Source: a virus. From it: a DNA stretch of 26,562 bases. Numbering within the stretch: the first letter of the stretch is position 1; each line of letters begins with the position of its first letter. Below, one piece after another: positions 7,545 through 17,010 of the stretch. The DNA lies in IMG/VR virus record IMGVR_UViG_3300030107_003338, positions 1 through 26,562 of that record; one strand, given 5' to 3'. Below the pieces are notes generated by a model. It saw only the letters and a list, made by a program, of their open reading frames with translations. It was not told the DNA's origin and searched no databases. The position numbers were made by a program, and so were the translations under genes.

Positions 7545-9035
7545 ATGCAATGGACTAAATTAAAATTTGGCGAATGGATGCCTGACCAGCCAGACTTTGA
7601 AAATGCTGGTGCAACTGTAGCAACTAATTGTTACGCAGGTGCAACCAGTTATAAACCGTTAAAACAGCTTTCAGAGTATGGCGATGAAATGGCTACGTCT
7701 AGTAGTGATTTTGTGCGGGGTGCGATATCAATAAAAGATTCAACAAACACAGCAAGAGTTTATGCAGGTGACGCAAGTGCTTTATATCGTTTGTCTGCAC
7801 AAAGTTTTGATGCTATAGCCACAGGATTTTCAGGTACAGCTACAGATAATGTTTGGAATTTTGCTAATTATGGTACAGACCGATTGCTAGCAACTAACTT
7901 TAATAATAATATTCGTAAAATAATTCACGGAACAAGTGTTAGTGAATTAGGCGGTAGCCCACCTAGAGCAAAATATATTCAGACAGTCCGAGATTTTGTA
8001 GTGTTAGCTTGGATTAATGATGGAAGCAATAGACCTAACAGGGTTCAATGGTCAGGATACAATGATTCTGAATCGTGGATAGCAGGAGATATTGCAAGGC
8101 AGTCAGATTTTCAAGATATTTACGAAGGCGGCTGGATTAGCGGTATAGCAGAAACAGGTGGTAATTGTTTAATTATTCAAGAAGAGGCTGTTACGTTAAT
8201 GCAATATGTCGGCCCTCCTTTAGTTTGGAGTTTTACACGAATAGCTAATTCTGTAGGGAGTCGAACACCAAGAAGCATTATTCGACACGCTGACCGTGTT
8301 TGGTTTTGGGGAACTAATGAAATCTGGGAATATGCTGGTGGTCAAATTAAACCAATAGCAGGAGAAAAAATAAGTGATTTTTGGGCTAATGATTATAACC
8401 CAGAATTTAAAGAGCGAGTTAGTTGTGCTATTGACAGAACACATAAATTAGTAATGTGGAGTTATCCAAGCAATACGGCTACAGGTGGATTGCCAAACCG
8501 ATTATTAATTTATGCGTGGGATATAGGAAGATGGACGTATGCCGAAGTAACAGGCGATACATTACACCATCATTTAGCGGCAGGTAAAACGCTAGAGGAA
8601 ATGGATGCAATTAGTGACGATGTAGATACTTCTACTTGGACTTTATCTTTTGACCATCCAGTCTGGAAAGGTGGCGATATATCGCAAGGCATTTTTAAAA
8701 ATAAAAAACTACATTTGTTTTCTGGCGATAGTATGAAAGCAACAATAGATACTGGTGAGTTTAAAGCCCCAACAGGCAAGACAATGGAAATTATAAACGC
8801 TAGGCCATTGCATGAAGGCGGTGATGCGGCAATAGCGGTAGGCACTCGCTCAGTGCAACATCAATCAGCTACCTATACAACGGCGGCAGGTGTTAACCGT
8901 TTTGGTGAAGTAAACATGAGAACCAGCGGTAAATTTGTGAGAGGTCGCATGGAAATATCGGGTAATTGGTCGCAAGCAATAGGACTTGAATTACAAATGC
9001 GTGGTGGTGCAGATCGCAAGAAGGGGGCTGACTGA
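7545..9035 (+). CDS. Tail nozzle / packaged-DNA stabilisation protein
   Basis: 496 aa, beta-rich throughout with many Trp, Gly and Asn. It starts with WTKLKFGEWMPDQPDFENAG, and a segment of VVLAWINDGSNRPNRVQWSG then FQDIYEGGWISGI and TLMQYVGPPLVWSFTRIA, as in P22 gp10-like and SU10-type nozzle proteins with a beta-propeller body. It plugs or extends the connector below the adaptor, holding packaged DNA until ejection. Position after the adaptor fits. The C-terminal ~120 residues (after a TGKTMEIINARP segment) look like a separate beta domain. No cleavage signals or membrane segments seen. Confidence 0.7.
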   Translation: MQWTKLKFGEWMPDQPDFENAGATVATNCYAGATSYKPLKQLSEYGDEMATSSSDFVRGAISIKDSTNTARVYAGDASALYRLSAQSFDAIATGFSGTATDNVWNFANYGTDRLLATNFNNNIRKIIHGTSVSELGGSPPRAKYIQTVRDFVVLAWINDGSNRPNRVQWSGYNDSESWIAGDIARQSDFQDIYEGGWISGIAETGGNCLIIQEEAVTLMQYVGPPLVWSFTRIANSVGSRTPRSIIRHADRVWFWGTNEIWEYAGGQIKPIAGEKISDFWANDYNPEFKERVSCAIDRTHKLVMWSYPSNTATGGLPNRLLIYAWDIGRWTYAEVTGDTLHHHLAAGKTLEEMDAISDDVDTSTWTLSFDHPVWKGGDISQGIFKNKKLHLFSGDSMKATIDTGEFKAPTGKTMEIINARPLHEGGDAAIAVGTRSVQHQSATYTTAAGVNRFGEVNMRTSGKFVRGRMEISGNWSQAIGLELQMRGGADRKKGAD

Positions 9036-9397
9036 TGCCAGAATATTACGCACCAGCAGTTTTATTAGGACAGATTAATACAGCGGCAACGTCAGGTCCG
9101 ACACTAGCCTACAGTGCGGTACATCACAGTGAGATTAAAAGACTAATTGTTGTCAATACCAATCTTTCTGCGACAGCGGGACAATGCACTATTTATCATG
9201 CGGATAGTGGAGAAGGATTTAGCGCGGGTAATGCGTTACGTTTCGGGCATAGCATGGCAGCAAAAACACATATTGAAATAATAGGTCAAGATAATGGGTC
9301 AGGCATATCTGTTAAAGCAGGTGGGAAAATTGGCATCTCAGCAACAACTAGTAGCATGACGCTATCTATTTATGGCGTAACGAGGTCGGGAAGATAA
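9035..9397 (+). CDS. Small beta-rich virion protein
   Basis: 120 aa, with strands such as IKRLIVVNTNLSATAGQCTIYH and SMTLSIYGVTR, Gly/Ser/Ala-rich, no Cys cluster, no membrane segment. It overlaps the nozzle gene by 1 nt (TGATG) and the next by 1 nt, so it belongs to the tail operon. The size and look resemble small phage head/tail accessory or decoration proteins, including the 140-aa product at 2265-2687. I do not recognise a family. Confidence 0.6.
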   Translation: MPEYYAPAVLLGQINTAATSGPTLAYSAVHHSEIKRLIVVNTNLSATAGQCTIYHADSGEGFSAGNALRFGHSMAAKTHIEIIGQDNGSGISVKAGGKIGISATTSSMTLSIYGVTRSGR

Positions 9398-10665
9398 TGG
9401 TAGTAAAAACTATTTTTGATGATAAACAAAGTGGTTTTGTAAATCCGTTTTTGCAAAGTGCAGAAATGTCGAAACAAGCAAAAGCAACCACGCAAAAAAA
9501 AGCAGCAAAAGCTACCCAGCAATTTAAAGAACTTGGTAGACCAAATTACAGTTGGGTAAATGACCCTAAATTATTGCAAATAGCACCGAACACTTACAAC
9601 TATAAAAATATGCCGTACCAAGGCACATATGGTTTAGGATTAGCTAACGCTGGAATTAATGAAAATAACATCAGTTATTACCTTGATTTAATGCGTTCAA
9701 AAAATCGTGCTAACGATAAAAGTGGCGGTTGGAAAGAAATTTATGGTCATATGGAAAAATGGTCAGACCAGTACAACCCACAACTAAAACAATATTTAGA
9801 AACAGGTAAATCGACTAAAGGTGTTAGTGCAGATACTATTTTACAAGCTACAGATTATGGGATAAGAGCAGCCGCACAAAAACAACAAAATAAACAAAGT
9901 TTTTTAGGTGAATTTGCTAAAAGTTTTATAGGTCCAGCAGTAGGCATGGCTTTTCTAGGCCCATTAGGGGCTGGATTAACTTTGCCAACAGCAGGGGCTG
10001 TAGGAGGGTTTGCACAAGGTGGAATTACCAGTGGTTTTGATCCAAAACAAACAGCATTATCTACATTAGGTGGTTATGGAGCAGGTAGTGGTGCGGATTT
10101 TATAGCCAGTAGAGTTTTATCACCTGCCCAATATGCAAACATAATGCCTCCAGTTACTTCTATGGGTGCAATAACGCCAGCAAGTAGCGCATTGATAAGG
10201 GCGTTACCAACAGCCGCTTTACCCGCAGCAGGAGCTATAGCAAGAGCAGGTGATTTATTATCAAAAGGTGCGGGATTAGCAGCTACAGGGTTAGGAGCTT
10301 CCGCATTAACAAAACAAGCTGAAGATGCAAAACTAGCATCTATTCCGCAGTCAATTTTAGAAGCAGGTGCAATTAAACCACAATTTACACAAGACTCGCC
10401 GATTGCTGCCCCAATAGACATTGGTAATATTTTTGCATCGCAACCAACAGTAGCCAGTGGTAATTTAGGCTTGCCAGCTAATCCTTTATCTGGAGAAGGG
10501 TATTATAACCAGTTAGCCAATGCGTTGGCGTTAAACACGCCTTTACCTAGTTTAAACGTATCACCAGAGGTATTATCAGCGGCAAATCAGCGATTTAGCC
10601 CGTTTAGAACGCCAGTTACCTTGCAAGATTCGTATAGGAGGTTAAATCCATTAGCAGTCGTATAA
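9397..10665 (+). CDS. Gly/Ala-rich virion protein, probable DNA-ejection protein
   Basis: 422 aa. A basic N-terminal helix (KQAKATTQKKAAKATQQ) precedes a Tyr/Asn-rich section. From about residue 165 there is a long, weakly hydrophobic Gly/Ala/Leu region (FIGPAVGMAFLGPLGAGLTL, later ALPTAALPAAGAIARAGDLL) with glycine-zipper character. The C-terminus is Pro/Asn-rich. Such proteins in podoviruses travel inside the capsid and form a membrane conduit when DNA enters the cell. Position between nozzle and the other ejection-type genes supports this. No lytic-transglycosylase motif was found. Function is inferred from composition and context. Confidence 0.6.
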   Translation: MVVKTIFDDKQSGFVNPFLQSAEMSKQAKATTQKKAAKATQQFKELGRPNYSWVNDPKLLQIAPNTYNYKNMPYQGTYGLGLANAGINENNISYYLDLMRSKNRANDKSGGWKEIYGHMEKWSDQYNPQLKQYLETGKSTKGVSADTILQATDYGIRAAAQKQQNKQSFLGEFAKSFIGPAVGMAFLGPLGAGLTLPTAGAVGGFAQGGITSGFDPKQTALSTLGGYGAGSGADFIASRVLSPAQYANIMPPVTSMGAITPASSALIRALPTAALPAAGAIARAGDLLSKGAGLAATGLGASALTKQAEDAKLASIPQSILEAGAIKPQFTQDSPIAAPIDIGNIFASQPTVASGNLGLPANPLSGEGYYNQLANALALNTPLPSLNVSPEVLSAANQRFSPFRTPVTLQDSYRRLNPLAVV

Positions 10666-11087
10666 TGTTTGTTACGCCAGTAAATTTGCACAACATAGGA
10701 ACGGTTTGGCCGTTTTGTGTAGGCCATGTAGCAGACGCTTTAAAACACGCTGATGGCGAAATGGAAATTGAAGACGTTTTGCGATATGTTCTAGGAGGAA
10801 ACTGGACTTTATGGACGGTAGTAGATGATCGTAAAATTATTGCTAGTGCGGTAACAGAAATAGTCGATTATCCGCGATTACGGGCGTTACGGGTAATAAC
10901 ACTAGGTGGAAGGAATATGAAAAAATGGTTGCCTGATTTATTAACAGCGTGGGAGAAACACGCAAAAAACATAGGGTGCAACCGATTAGAAGCAAGTGGA
11001 CGCAAGGGTTGGAGTCGAGCGTCAGCAAAAGCAATGAACGACAATGGGTTTAGAGAATCGATGCGAGTAACGGTCAAGGATTTATAA
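10665..11087 (+). CDS. GNAT-fold-like internal virion protein (T7 gp13-like)
   Basis: 140 aa. The pattern of a long N-terminal helix, beta strands WTLWTVVDDRKIIASAVTEI, ALRVITLGGRNMKKW, an amphipathic helix LLTAWEKHAKNIGC and strand NRLEASGRKGWSRA followed by a final FRESMRVTV matches the acetyltransferase-like fold seen in small core proteins of podoviruses. The acetyl-CoA loop (QxxGxG/A) is not clearly present, so enzymatic activity is doubtful. The ATG overlaps the previous stop (TAATG). Found among ejection-type genes, it likely assists their packaging. Fold assignment is by eye. Confidence 0.55.
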   Translation: MFVTPVNLHNIGTVWPFCVGHVADALKHADGEMEIEDVLRYVLGGNWTLWTVVDDRKIIASAVTEIVDYPRLRALRVITLGGRNMKKWLPDLLTAWEKHAKNIGCNRLEASGRKGWSRASAKAMNDNGFRESMRVTVKDL

Positions 11088-11088
11088 T

Positions 11089-11922
11089 ATGGGTAAAAGT
11101 AGCGGAAGTGGTCAAACGGGTACATCACAAATAGATACCAGTGGTATTAGTGAACCGTGGTTGCCACAACAGAAGTTTCTTACAACAGGTTTTGAGCAAG
11201 CGTTAAATGCTTTGCAACAAGGCGGTCCATCGCCTTTTCCCAATCAAACCTACGTTGATTTTAGCCCACAAACACAACAAGCAATGGGCATGATGGAACA
11301 ACGTGCGTTGGCAGGTAGCCCATTAAATGAAGCGGCACAGAATTTAACGCAACAAACTTTAGAAGGTCAATTTTTAACACCTGATTCCAATCCGTTTTTA
11401 GAGCAATACTACCAACGAGGGGCAGAACAAATACAACCTAACATAGCGGCAATGTTTGGTGCTGGAGGTCGTACTGGATCTGGAGCGCAAGCAATGGCGT
11501 TAGGCAGAGGGTTGGCTGATTTATCAACAGGAATTTATGGCGGTGCATACGACCAAGAAAGAAGACGGCAAATGGATGCTACTCGTTTAGCACCAATGCT
11601 TGCACAACAAGATTACATGGATATAAATCAATTAATGGGCGTAGGTCGTATGGCTGAAGCAAAAGGCATGGAACAGATACAAGACCAGATGCAACGCTAC
11701 TACGCTAATCAGATGCGTACAGAAAACGCATTAGACCGTTATCTAGCAAGGGTTAGAGGCAACTATGGCGGTGTGCAGACAGGACAGCAAATGCAGCCTG
11801 TTTATGGACCAACTACAGGCCAGAACATTTTAGGTGGGGCTATGCTTGGAGCATCGCTAGGTGGAGCTAATCCAATACCTTACGCATTAGGCGGTGGTTT
11901 GCTAGGCGGAATATTTGGATAG
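11089..11922 (+). CDS. Virion protein of the ejection module
   Basis: 277 aa. N-terminus is Gly/Ser-rich (MGKSSGSGQTGTS). A helical Gln/Ala-rich body follows with PWLPQQKFLTTGFEQALNAL, PFPNQTYVDFSPQT, and GGRTGSGAQAMALGRGLADL then a YDQERRRQMDA helix. The C-terminus is a Gly/Ala hydrophobic tail (LGGAMLGASLGGANPIPY). I recognise this as a widespread unnamed phage family located between tail and ejection genes, with the PWxxQQ / PFPxQTYVxFSPxT signature. The C-terminal glycine-rich stretch may insert into membranes. No enzymatic motif. Confidence 0.6.
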   Translation: MGKSSGSGQTGTSQIDTSGISEPWLPQQKFLTTGFEQALNALQQGGPSPFPNQTYVDFSPQTQQAMGMMEQRALAGSPLNEAAQNLTQQTLEGQFLTPDSNPFLEQYYQRGAEQIQPNIAAMFGAGGRTGSGAQAMALGRGLADLSTGIYGGAYDQERRRQMDATRLAPMLAQQDYMDINQLMGVGRMAEAKGMEQIQDQMQRYYANQMRTENALDRYLARVRGNYGGVQTGQQMQPVYGPTTGQNILGGAMLGASLGGANPIPYALGGGLLGGIFG

Positions 11923-11931
11923 GAGTGTAAT

Positions 11932-13560
11932 ATGGCAAGTTTAAGTGGCATGGGTGGAGCAATGAGTAGCGGTCTGCAAAGTGCTATGTCAAACCCGATG
12001 TTTTATTTGGGGGCGCAATCATTAATGCAAACGCCAAGCGTAGGACGGCCAGCACCTAATCCGTTTTCCATGCAAAATATTTTAGCTGCACAACAAATGG
12101 CTGATGCTCAAAAACAACGCCAGTTTTTACCTAACTTGTTAGCTGAAAAAGAAGCGTATGACCAGTATTTAACTGATAGAAAAGGTATAGACAGTGACTA
12201 CTTATCAAACATAGAGAATTTAACAGAACCTTATACGCCCTCTTTCTTAGAGGCAGATTATTTAGCTGATATAGAAGCGTTAGGCCCAGTACCTACTGAT
12301 CCACAACAATATGATCAATACAAGTTAAAGAGAAAGGATGTAGACAATCTTTATGGAGAAATAGTACAAGATGAAATGGCAGAGCAAGCACCATTGTCTG
12401 CTTTAAAATCAAATTTATATGGGCTTCAACGTGAAGAAGCGTTAGAAGCGTTAGGACCAGCCCCTACGAATCCGTTAGCACCAGCTAATATAATGGAATC
12501 TATGTTAACAAGTGGCATCCCAGCTTATCACAATATGTATTTACAAAGACTAATGACACCGTCTACGCCATTTACAATACCAGAAGGCAGCACCGTGTTA
12601 ATGCAAGATGCTTTTGGAGGGTTATCGCCGTTAAAAGATTCATCAGGTCAAATAATTTCGGGCAGACCAAAAATGTCAAACCTAGAAAGGGAAATGAGAT
12701 ATGTTCAAGAACTTAACCCAGATATGCGACGGGAAGAAGTTGCTAAGTTAGCAATGCGATCTATGGGGCCAACAACTTTTAATCAAGCCCCTAGTGCTTT
12801 TGAAACAGCATCAGCAAAAAGTTTTGGACAAACAAGAGATGCAGCAGAAGGAGCAAAAAGTGTACTTAACACAGTATCAATGATGGGCGAAGCGTTAATG
12901 AATCCAGATTTTGATACTAATAAATTAGAAGGATTAAGAAATAAAGGTAGGGCATTTGCCTTTGCGTTAACAGGCGATCCAGTAATGGGTGAAAGAGTAG
13001 CCCAAGCGGAAACATTTAACGCAATGGGTACAGAATTATTACGATTAAGTTTAAACGCTGCTACAGGTCCACAAACCGATAGGGATGCTGCTGTTTTGCA
13101 ACAAGGATTGCCATCTGAAGGAAAAACAAAGAGAGCCAACGAAATATTAGTAGACATGATTAAAGGTACTAATTATCGAATTATAGAAAAAGAACAATTT
13201 ATTTCAAATTATATGAACGACAAAGTACAAAACGAGGGTCGGCGTAGAGACGCTACGTTGTACGAAGAAGCATTAGGTAAATATAGAAAACAAGAAGATT
13301 ACGGGTTGTTTCAAGAAAACCCAAATTTTGATAAAAATCATCCTAGAAATAAAACAGCTAGAAGATTGCAAAAACATAGAGCATATTTACAGGGAAAGGA
13401 AAATACAATAGCAATCGATCCAAACATTAAAGTGTTACCAACCGAAATCCCAGCAACTAATACTCCCGCAGTAGAGGAATGGGGCAGAGCTAATGGAGTG
13501 CAAGAAGGCGAGTCTATTAGGGTAGGTAATGAAGTGTTTACAATGAGTTATACAAAATAA
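11932..13560 (+). CDS. Large virion protein of the ejection module, unknown
   Basis: 542 aa, mostly helical. The N-terminus is Ser/Gly/Met-rich (SLSGMGGAMSSGLQSAMSN). Two related stretches, ALGPVPTDPQQYDQYK and ALGPAPTNPLAP, suggest an internal repeat around residues 117-180. The middle contains AAEGAKSVLNTVSMMGEAL and AFALTGDPVMGERVAQAETF; a Thr-Gly-Pro-Gln-Thr-Asp motif follows (RLSLNAATGPQTDRD). The last part is charged and basic. The 1-nt overlap with the next gene marks co-expression. Similar helical proteins in this position are internal virion proteins. No transglycosylase or protease motif seen. I do not recognise a family. Confidence 0.55.
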   Translation: MASLSGMGGAMSSGLQSAMSNPMFYLGAQSLMQTPSVGRPAPNPFSMQNILAAQQMADAQKQRQFLPNLLAEKEAYDQYLTDRKGIDSDYLSNIENLTEPYTPSFLEADYLADIEALGPVPTDPQQYDQYKLKRKDVDNLYGEIVQDEMAEQAPLSALKSNLYGLQREEALEALGPAPTNPLAPANIMESMLTSGIPAYHNMYLQRLMTPSTPFTIPEGSTVLMQDAFGGLSPLKDSSGQIISGRPKMSNLEREMRYVQELNPDMRREEVAKLAMRSMGPTTFNQAPSAFETASAKSFGQTRDAAEGAKSVLNTVSMMGEALMNPDFDTNKLEGLRNKGRAFAFALTGDPVMGERVAQAETFNAMGTELLRLSLNAATGPQTDRDAAVLQQGLPSEGKTKRANEILVDMIKGTNYRIIEKEQFISNYMNDKVQNEGRRRDATLYEEALGKYRKQEDYGLFQENPNFDKNHPRNKTARRLQKHRAYLQGKENTIAIDPNIKVLPTEIPATNTPAVEEWGRANGVQEGESIRVGNEVFTMSYTK

Positions 13561-15647
13561 TGGGATTAGTAAAACCACAATCAGATGCAGTGCCGTTTAA
13601 ACAACGGCAGAAAGCACCAATATTTGATCCACAATGGTCGGATTCGTTAGGTGCTGGGCAAATAGCAACAATGTCTTTTGCCCGTGACCCAAACGCAAAA
13701 TCAAATTATATAGCTAAAGAATTAAATTTGCCGCCTAACCGCATAGATTTTTTTGACAACTTGCCAGTTTATATAAATGACCAAGGACAGCAATTATCGC
13801 TAGTGCCAGAATGGAGTTTTAATCCTAGTGACATATTAAAACGATCAGCTTTTTTTGCAGGAGACTTACCAGTAACGATAGGGTCTATTGGATCAACCGC
13901 TATTCCAGCCCCCGTTCCTCCATTAACTAAAAGTGCAATAGGGACAGGTATAGGTGAAACAGTTAGGCAAGGCATAGCAAGTGTGGCGGTTGGCGAAGAT
14001 TTGTCTGGTATGGACAAGGCAAAATTTCAATTAATGGAACAAGGTTTTAATTTAGGTGGGGAAATGGCTGGCAACTTTGTAAGCCGTTTAACAGGTAAAT
14101 ATGTACCTGTAAATATTTTTGCTAAAGAATTGTCAGATAAGCGTTTAAATGAATACAACGAATTATTAAAAAAAGCACAACAAGTAGGGGTAGATTTTTT
14201 ATCGCCAGCAGAAGGAACTAGGTTAAAATCATTTGCGGCTATGGAACAAGTATTGCAACGATCTCCTATGTCAGCAGAAGTAATAGAACAAGTGCTAGAG
14301 TTAAGAAACGAACAAGTGTCAGATGCCGTTTTAAAATATATTGATATGATTTCGCCAACTACAGGAAGTTTAGTGGAATCAGGCCAATTAGCAAAAAATG
14401 CTGCTAACGATGCAATACAGGCAAAAATAAACGCATTGCGAGCTGAAGCAGGGCCAATGTATAAACAAGCGTTTAGAATGGGCGGTCAAATAGACATTAC
14501 TAAAACGCTAACAAAAATAGCACGAATGAGAAGAAAAACACCTGATGGTTCACCTTTGAGGTCGGTGTTAGATAATTATTATGAGCAATTAACATGGCGA
14601 AAATTATCAGATAAAACAGGAACAAGATATCGCAGACGAAATTTAGAATTATTGCACGAGGTAAAATTAGATATAGACAGGGCATTAAAATCAATCGATT
14701 CACTAGGGGAAGGGCAAAAAGTTCGATTATTCAAAATAAAAAAATCATTGTTAAACGATATTAGAAAAAACGGTATTGGAGATAATGGTAAAGCGGCTGG
14801 TGAATTATATGATGAAGCTAGAAATATTTACGAAGAAGGTATGCCAGCAATTACGCAACTGGATTCCAGTTTAGTTAATATAGTTGCAGAAACAAAAGAA
14901 ACTAATTTGCACAAAGTGGCTGATTCTATTTTTAATCCAGCAATGTCTGATCCAAAAACAATGTTGCAGGTAAAACAAATAATTCAAAGCCAAAATCCCG
15001 AAGCGTGGACAGCGTTAATAGGAACGTATTTACAACAACAATGGATGAAAGCACCAGAAGCAGTAACAGGCAATATTTTAGAAGGCGCAAAATTTAGAAA
15101 AGCAGTTTTTGGTAATAAAGCAAAAAGACGAATGTGGGAAGCTGCGTTAGAACCTGAACAATTTAAAGCATTGTCCGATTTAATGGATGTATTAGAAGTA
15201 ACAGGAAAAGTATTTTCTTCTCAACAATCAATTACAGCATTTGCTGGAGTAGCATTAAAAGATATAGAAAAAAGTGGTAGTGCTTTAGCTAATGTTCCTA
15301 GAGTATTATCACCGCAACTTATAGGCGAAAATATTTCAATGTGGTTAAAAGAAAGAGGCGCAAGAACAATTACCAAGCGTTTAGCAGAAATTATTACTGA
15401 ACCAGATGCAATAGAAAATTTAAGAAAGTTTAAATTATTAGGCGATAAAAATACCAGACAAATAATTGATTTATTAAAATTGTTAGGTGTACCTTATTTA
15501 AGAAGCGAAGCAACTCCAATGTTTGCACCAGAAAGACGAGATGACATACCACAAATGCAACCAACAACAAAGCAAAATGATTTAAAAGGATGGCCCGAAG
15601 GTGCAGTTAACATACCAACGCCTAATTTGTTTGGAGGAAACAATTAA
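13560..15647 (+). CDS. Large internal virion protein, probable DNA-injection protein
   Basis: 695 aa. The first 110 residues are a mixed domain with PPNRIDFFDNLPVYINDQGQ. A short hydrophobic Gly/Ala/Pro stretch (IGSIGSTAIPAPVPPLTKSA, then IGTGIGETVRQGIASVAVG) could be membrane-active. The remainder (about 180-650) is long amphipathic helix with many Lys/Glu, as in large podoviral injection proteins. The C-terminal 45 residues are Pro-rich. It is the last gene before the fibre, the usual site of the largest ejection protein. No catalytic motif recognised. Codon use is AT-rich and like its neighbours. Confidence 0.6.
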   Translation: MGLVKPQSDAVPFKQRQKAPIFDPQWSDSLGAGQIATMSFARDPNAKSNYIAKELNLPPNRIDFFDNLPVYINDQGQQLSLVPEWSFNPSDILKRSAFFAGDLPVTIGSIGSTAIPAPVPPLTKSAIGTGIGETVRQGIASVAVGEDLSGMDKAKFQLMEQGFNLGGEMAGNFVSRLTGKYVPVNIFAKELSDKRLNEYNELLKKAQQVGVDFLSPAEGTRLKSFAAMEQVLQRSPMSAEVIEQVLELRNEQVSDAVLKYIDMISPTTGSLVESGQLAKNAANDAIQAKINALRAEAGPMYKQAFRMGGQIDITKTLTKIARMRRKTPDGSPLRSVLDNYYEQLTWRKLSDKTGTRYRRRNLELLHEVKLDIDRALKSIDSLGEGQKVRLFKIKKSLLNDIRKNGIGDNGKAAGELYDEARNIYEEGMPAITQLDSSLVNIVAETKETNLHKVADSIFNPAMSDPKTMLQVKQIIQSQNPEAWTALIGTYLQQQWMKAPEAVTGNILEGAKFRKAVFGNKAKRRMWEAALEPEQFKALSDLMDVLEVTGKVFSSQQSITAFAGVALKDIEKSGSALANVPRVLSPQLIGENISMWLKERGARTITKRLAEIITEPDAIENLRKFKLLGDKNTRQIIDLLKLLGVPYLRSEATPMFAPERRDDIPQMQPTTKQNDLKGWPEGAVNIPTPNLFGGNN

Positions 15648-16787
15648 ATGTCAGAAATTAACAGATACGGAATATCGGGTGGAGCAGCGGTTCAAGTCGC
15701 ATCGGGATATTTCCCAGAAGGGCAAAGTCCGTCAAGTTTAAATGACGGGTCTCGCACCATAATGGCTGATGTACGGCGTTATGTAGAACAGACCACACCA
15801 GAGACTACAGCAACGTACAGTGGAGGAGTTTATACGTTATCCCTGACAAGGGATTTAAGTGCAGGAGAGTTAACACAGGGCTTTACAGCGGCATTTATAG
15901 CAGGGTCTACTAACTCAGCTTCAGCGACTTTAAACATTAATAGTACGGGGGCTAAAAACCTGCTTGATAATGCTGGTACTCATATTGTGGGAGAAGCTAT
16001 CCAGAACCATCAACCTGTTAACGTGGTCTATGACAAAAAGAAAGACGGCTACAGGGTTATGGATCAAACAAACACGATTTTCATGGAATTAAATTTAAAA
16101 AACTCAACTTCTGAGGACACATCAGGAGGCAGAGAGTCTCAGGTTGTTTTTAAAGGGTTACAGTCTGGCGGTGAAGAAAGTACGCTAGTGAAAATTCAAG
16201 CTAGTCATGAAGGGACCAGTGACGATGAAAAAGGCCAATTAATAGTAGGAGTTAATGATGGTAACGATGGTTCAAGTCCAACAACCGCAGTAACAGTAGC
16301 TAGTACGGGTATTGTGACGTTTGACAAAATGCCAATAACGCCTAACCCAACTTTTAGGGTTTATAGAAATTCAGATCAAACGGGGATATCAGACGCAAGT
16401 TTTACAAAAGTTCAATTTGATACTGTGGCTTATGACGCTAGAAACGAATATGACGAGTCAACAAATTATCGTTATTCACCTACAATTGCAGGAGTTTATA
16501 GTTTTTTTGCAGGAGTAAGGGTTGGAGGTTCTGTAGGCACTTGGCAATGTTTTTTAGCGTTGTACAAAAATGGGTCAAAAGTTTTGCAAGTAAATAATAG
16601 AATATCATCTTCTGATGACTTAGCTTCAGCTATTCCACAACTAGCAGTCCATGATACTACTGATGGTGATGATTATTATGAAATTTTTGTTTACTTGAAC
16701 ACTAACGGAAGCAACGGTAGTTTAGGTGGAAGCTCTAGTGGGTTTAACACTTACTTTGGTGGAACTTTATTAAGTAGAACTACATAA
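15648..16787 (+). CDS. Tail fibre with C-terminal C1q/TNF-like tip
   Basis: 379 aa. The N-terminal part has the YFPEGQSPSSLNDGSRTIMADVRRY-type signature (residues about 21-45) found at the start of many phage fibres and a following beta repeat region (TATYSGGVYTLSLTRDLSAG). From about residue 235 (TFRVYRNSDQTGISD) a C1q-like jelly-roll seems to begin, with YRYSPTIAGVYSFFAGVRVG and FLALYKNGSKVLQVN as its characteristic strands; it ends at FGGTLLSR. C1q-like tips trimerise and bind surface sugars or proteins, so this is the likely receptor-binding protein. The start follows TTTGGAGGAAAC and directly abuts the previous stop. Confidence 0.8.
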   Translation: MSEINRYGISGGAAVQVASGYFPEGQSPSSLNDGSRTIMADVRRYVEQTTPETTATYSGGVYTLSLTRDLSAGELTQGFTAAFIAGSTNSASATLNINSTGAKNLLDNAGTHIVGEAIQNHQPVNVVYDKKKDGYRVMDQTNTIFMELNLKNSTSEDTSGGRESQVVFKGLQSGGEESTLVKIQASHEGTSDDEKGQLIVGVNDGNDGSSPTTAVTVASTGIVTFDKMPITPNPTFRVYRNSDQTGISDASFTKVQFDTVAYDARNEYDESTNYRYSPTIAGVYSFFAGVRVGGSVGTWQCFLALYKNGSKVLQVNNRISSSDDLASAIPQLAVHDTTDGDDYYEIFVYLNTNGSNGSLGGSSSGFNTYFGGTLLSRTT

Positions 16788-16800
16788 GTGAAAATATGAT

Positions 16801-16977
16801 ATGGCAAATTTAAAACAAAAAATAATAAAAATACACCCATCATTAACTGATGCCGATTTTTTTGCTGATGAGGGAACGATTGAATTACAAAATAATTCAG
16901 ATGGGAAAGGAGATTTTATAAGCAAATGGAATCACCCGTCGTTATCTAAACCAACAGATGAGCAATTAGCTGATTGA
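16801..16977 (+). CDS. Small XkdW-like tail-associated protein
   Basis: A 58-aa reading frame starts at ATG 16801 and ends at TGA 16975-16977. Its product has IHPSLTDADFFADEGTIELQ followed by DGKGDFISKWNHPSLSKP and ends PTDEQLAD. The pattern hydrophobic-x-P-x-L-x-x-x-D-F ... D-G-x-G-D-F-I-x-x-W ... P-T-x-E-x-L matches small XkdW-like proteins that commonly follow tail-fibre genes. It sits 13 nt after the fibre stop. The ribosome binding site is weak (AAGTGAAAA), and an ATG at 16796 in another frame closes after five codons. Function in the family is unknown; fibre attachment or folding is a guess. Confidence 0.7.
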   Translation: MANLKQKIIKIHPSLTDADFFADEGTIELQNNSDGKGDFISKWNHPSLSKPTDEQLAD

Positions 16978-17010
16978 TGTTGTGTAAAATGTGCAGCGTT
17001 GGAAAGTTAA

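Noticed and set aside
10074-10421. 115-aa leftward frame
   Set aside because: It lies wholly antisense to the ejection protein gene, whose Gly/Ala-rich codons leave the reverse frame open; no ribosome binding site, no family resemblance.
12783-13157. 124-aa leftward frame
   Set aside because: Antisense to a well-supported 542-aa gene with no start signal; composition is what the reverse complement of Ala/Leu codons gives.
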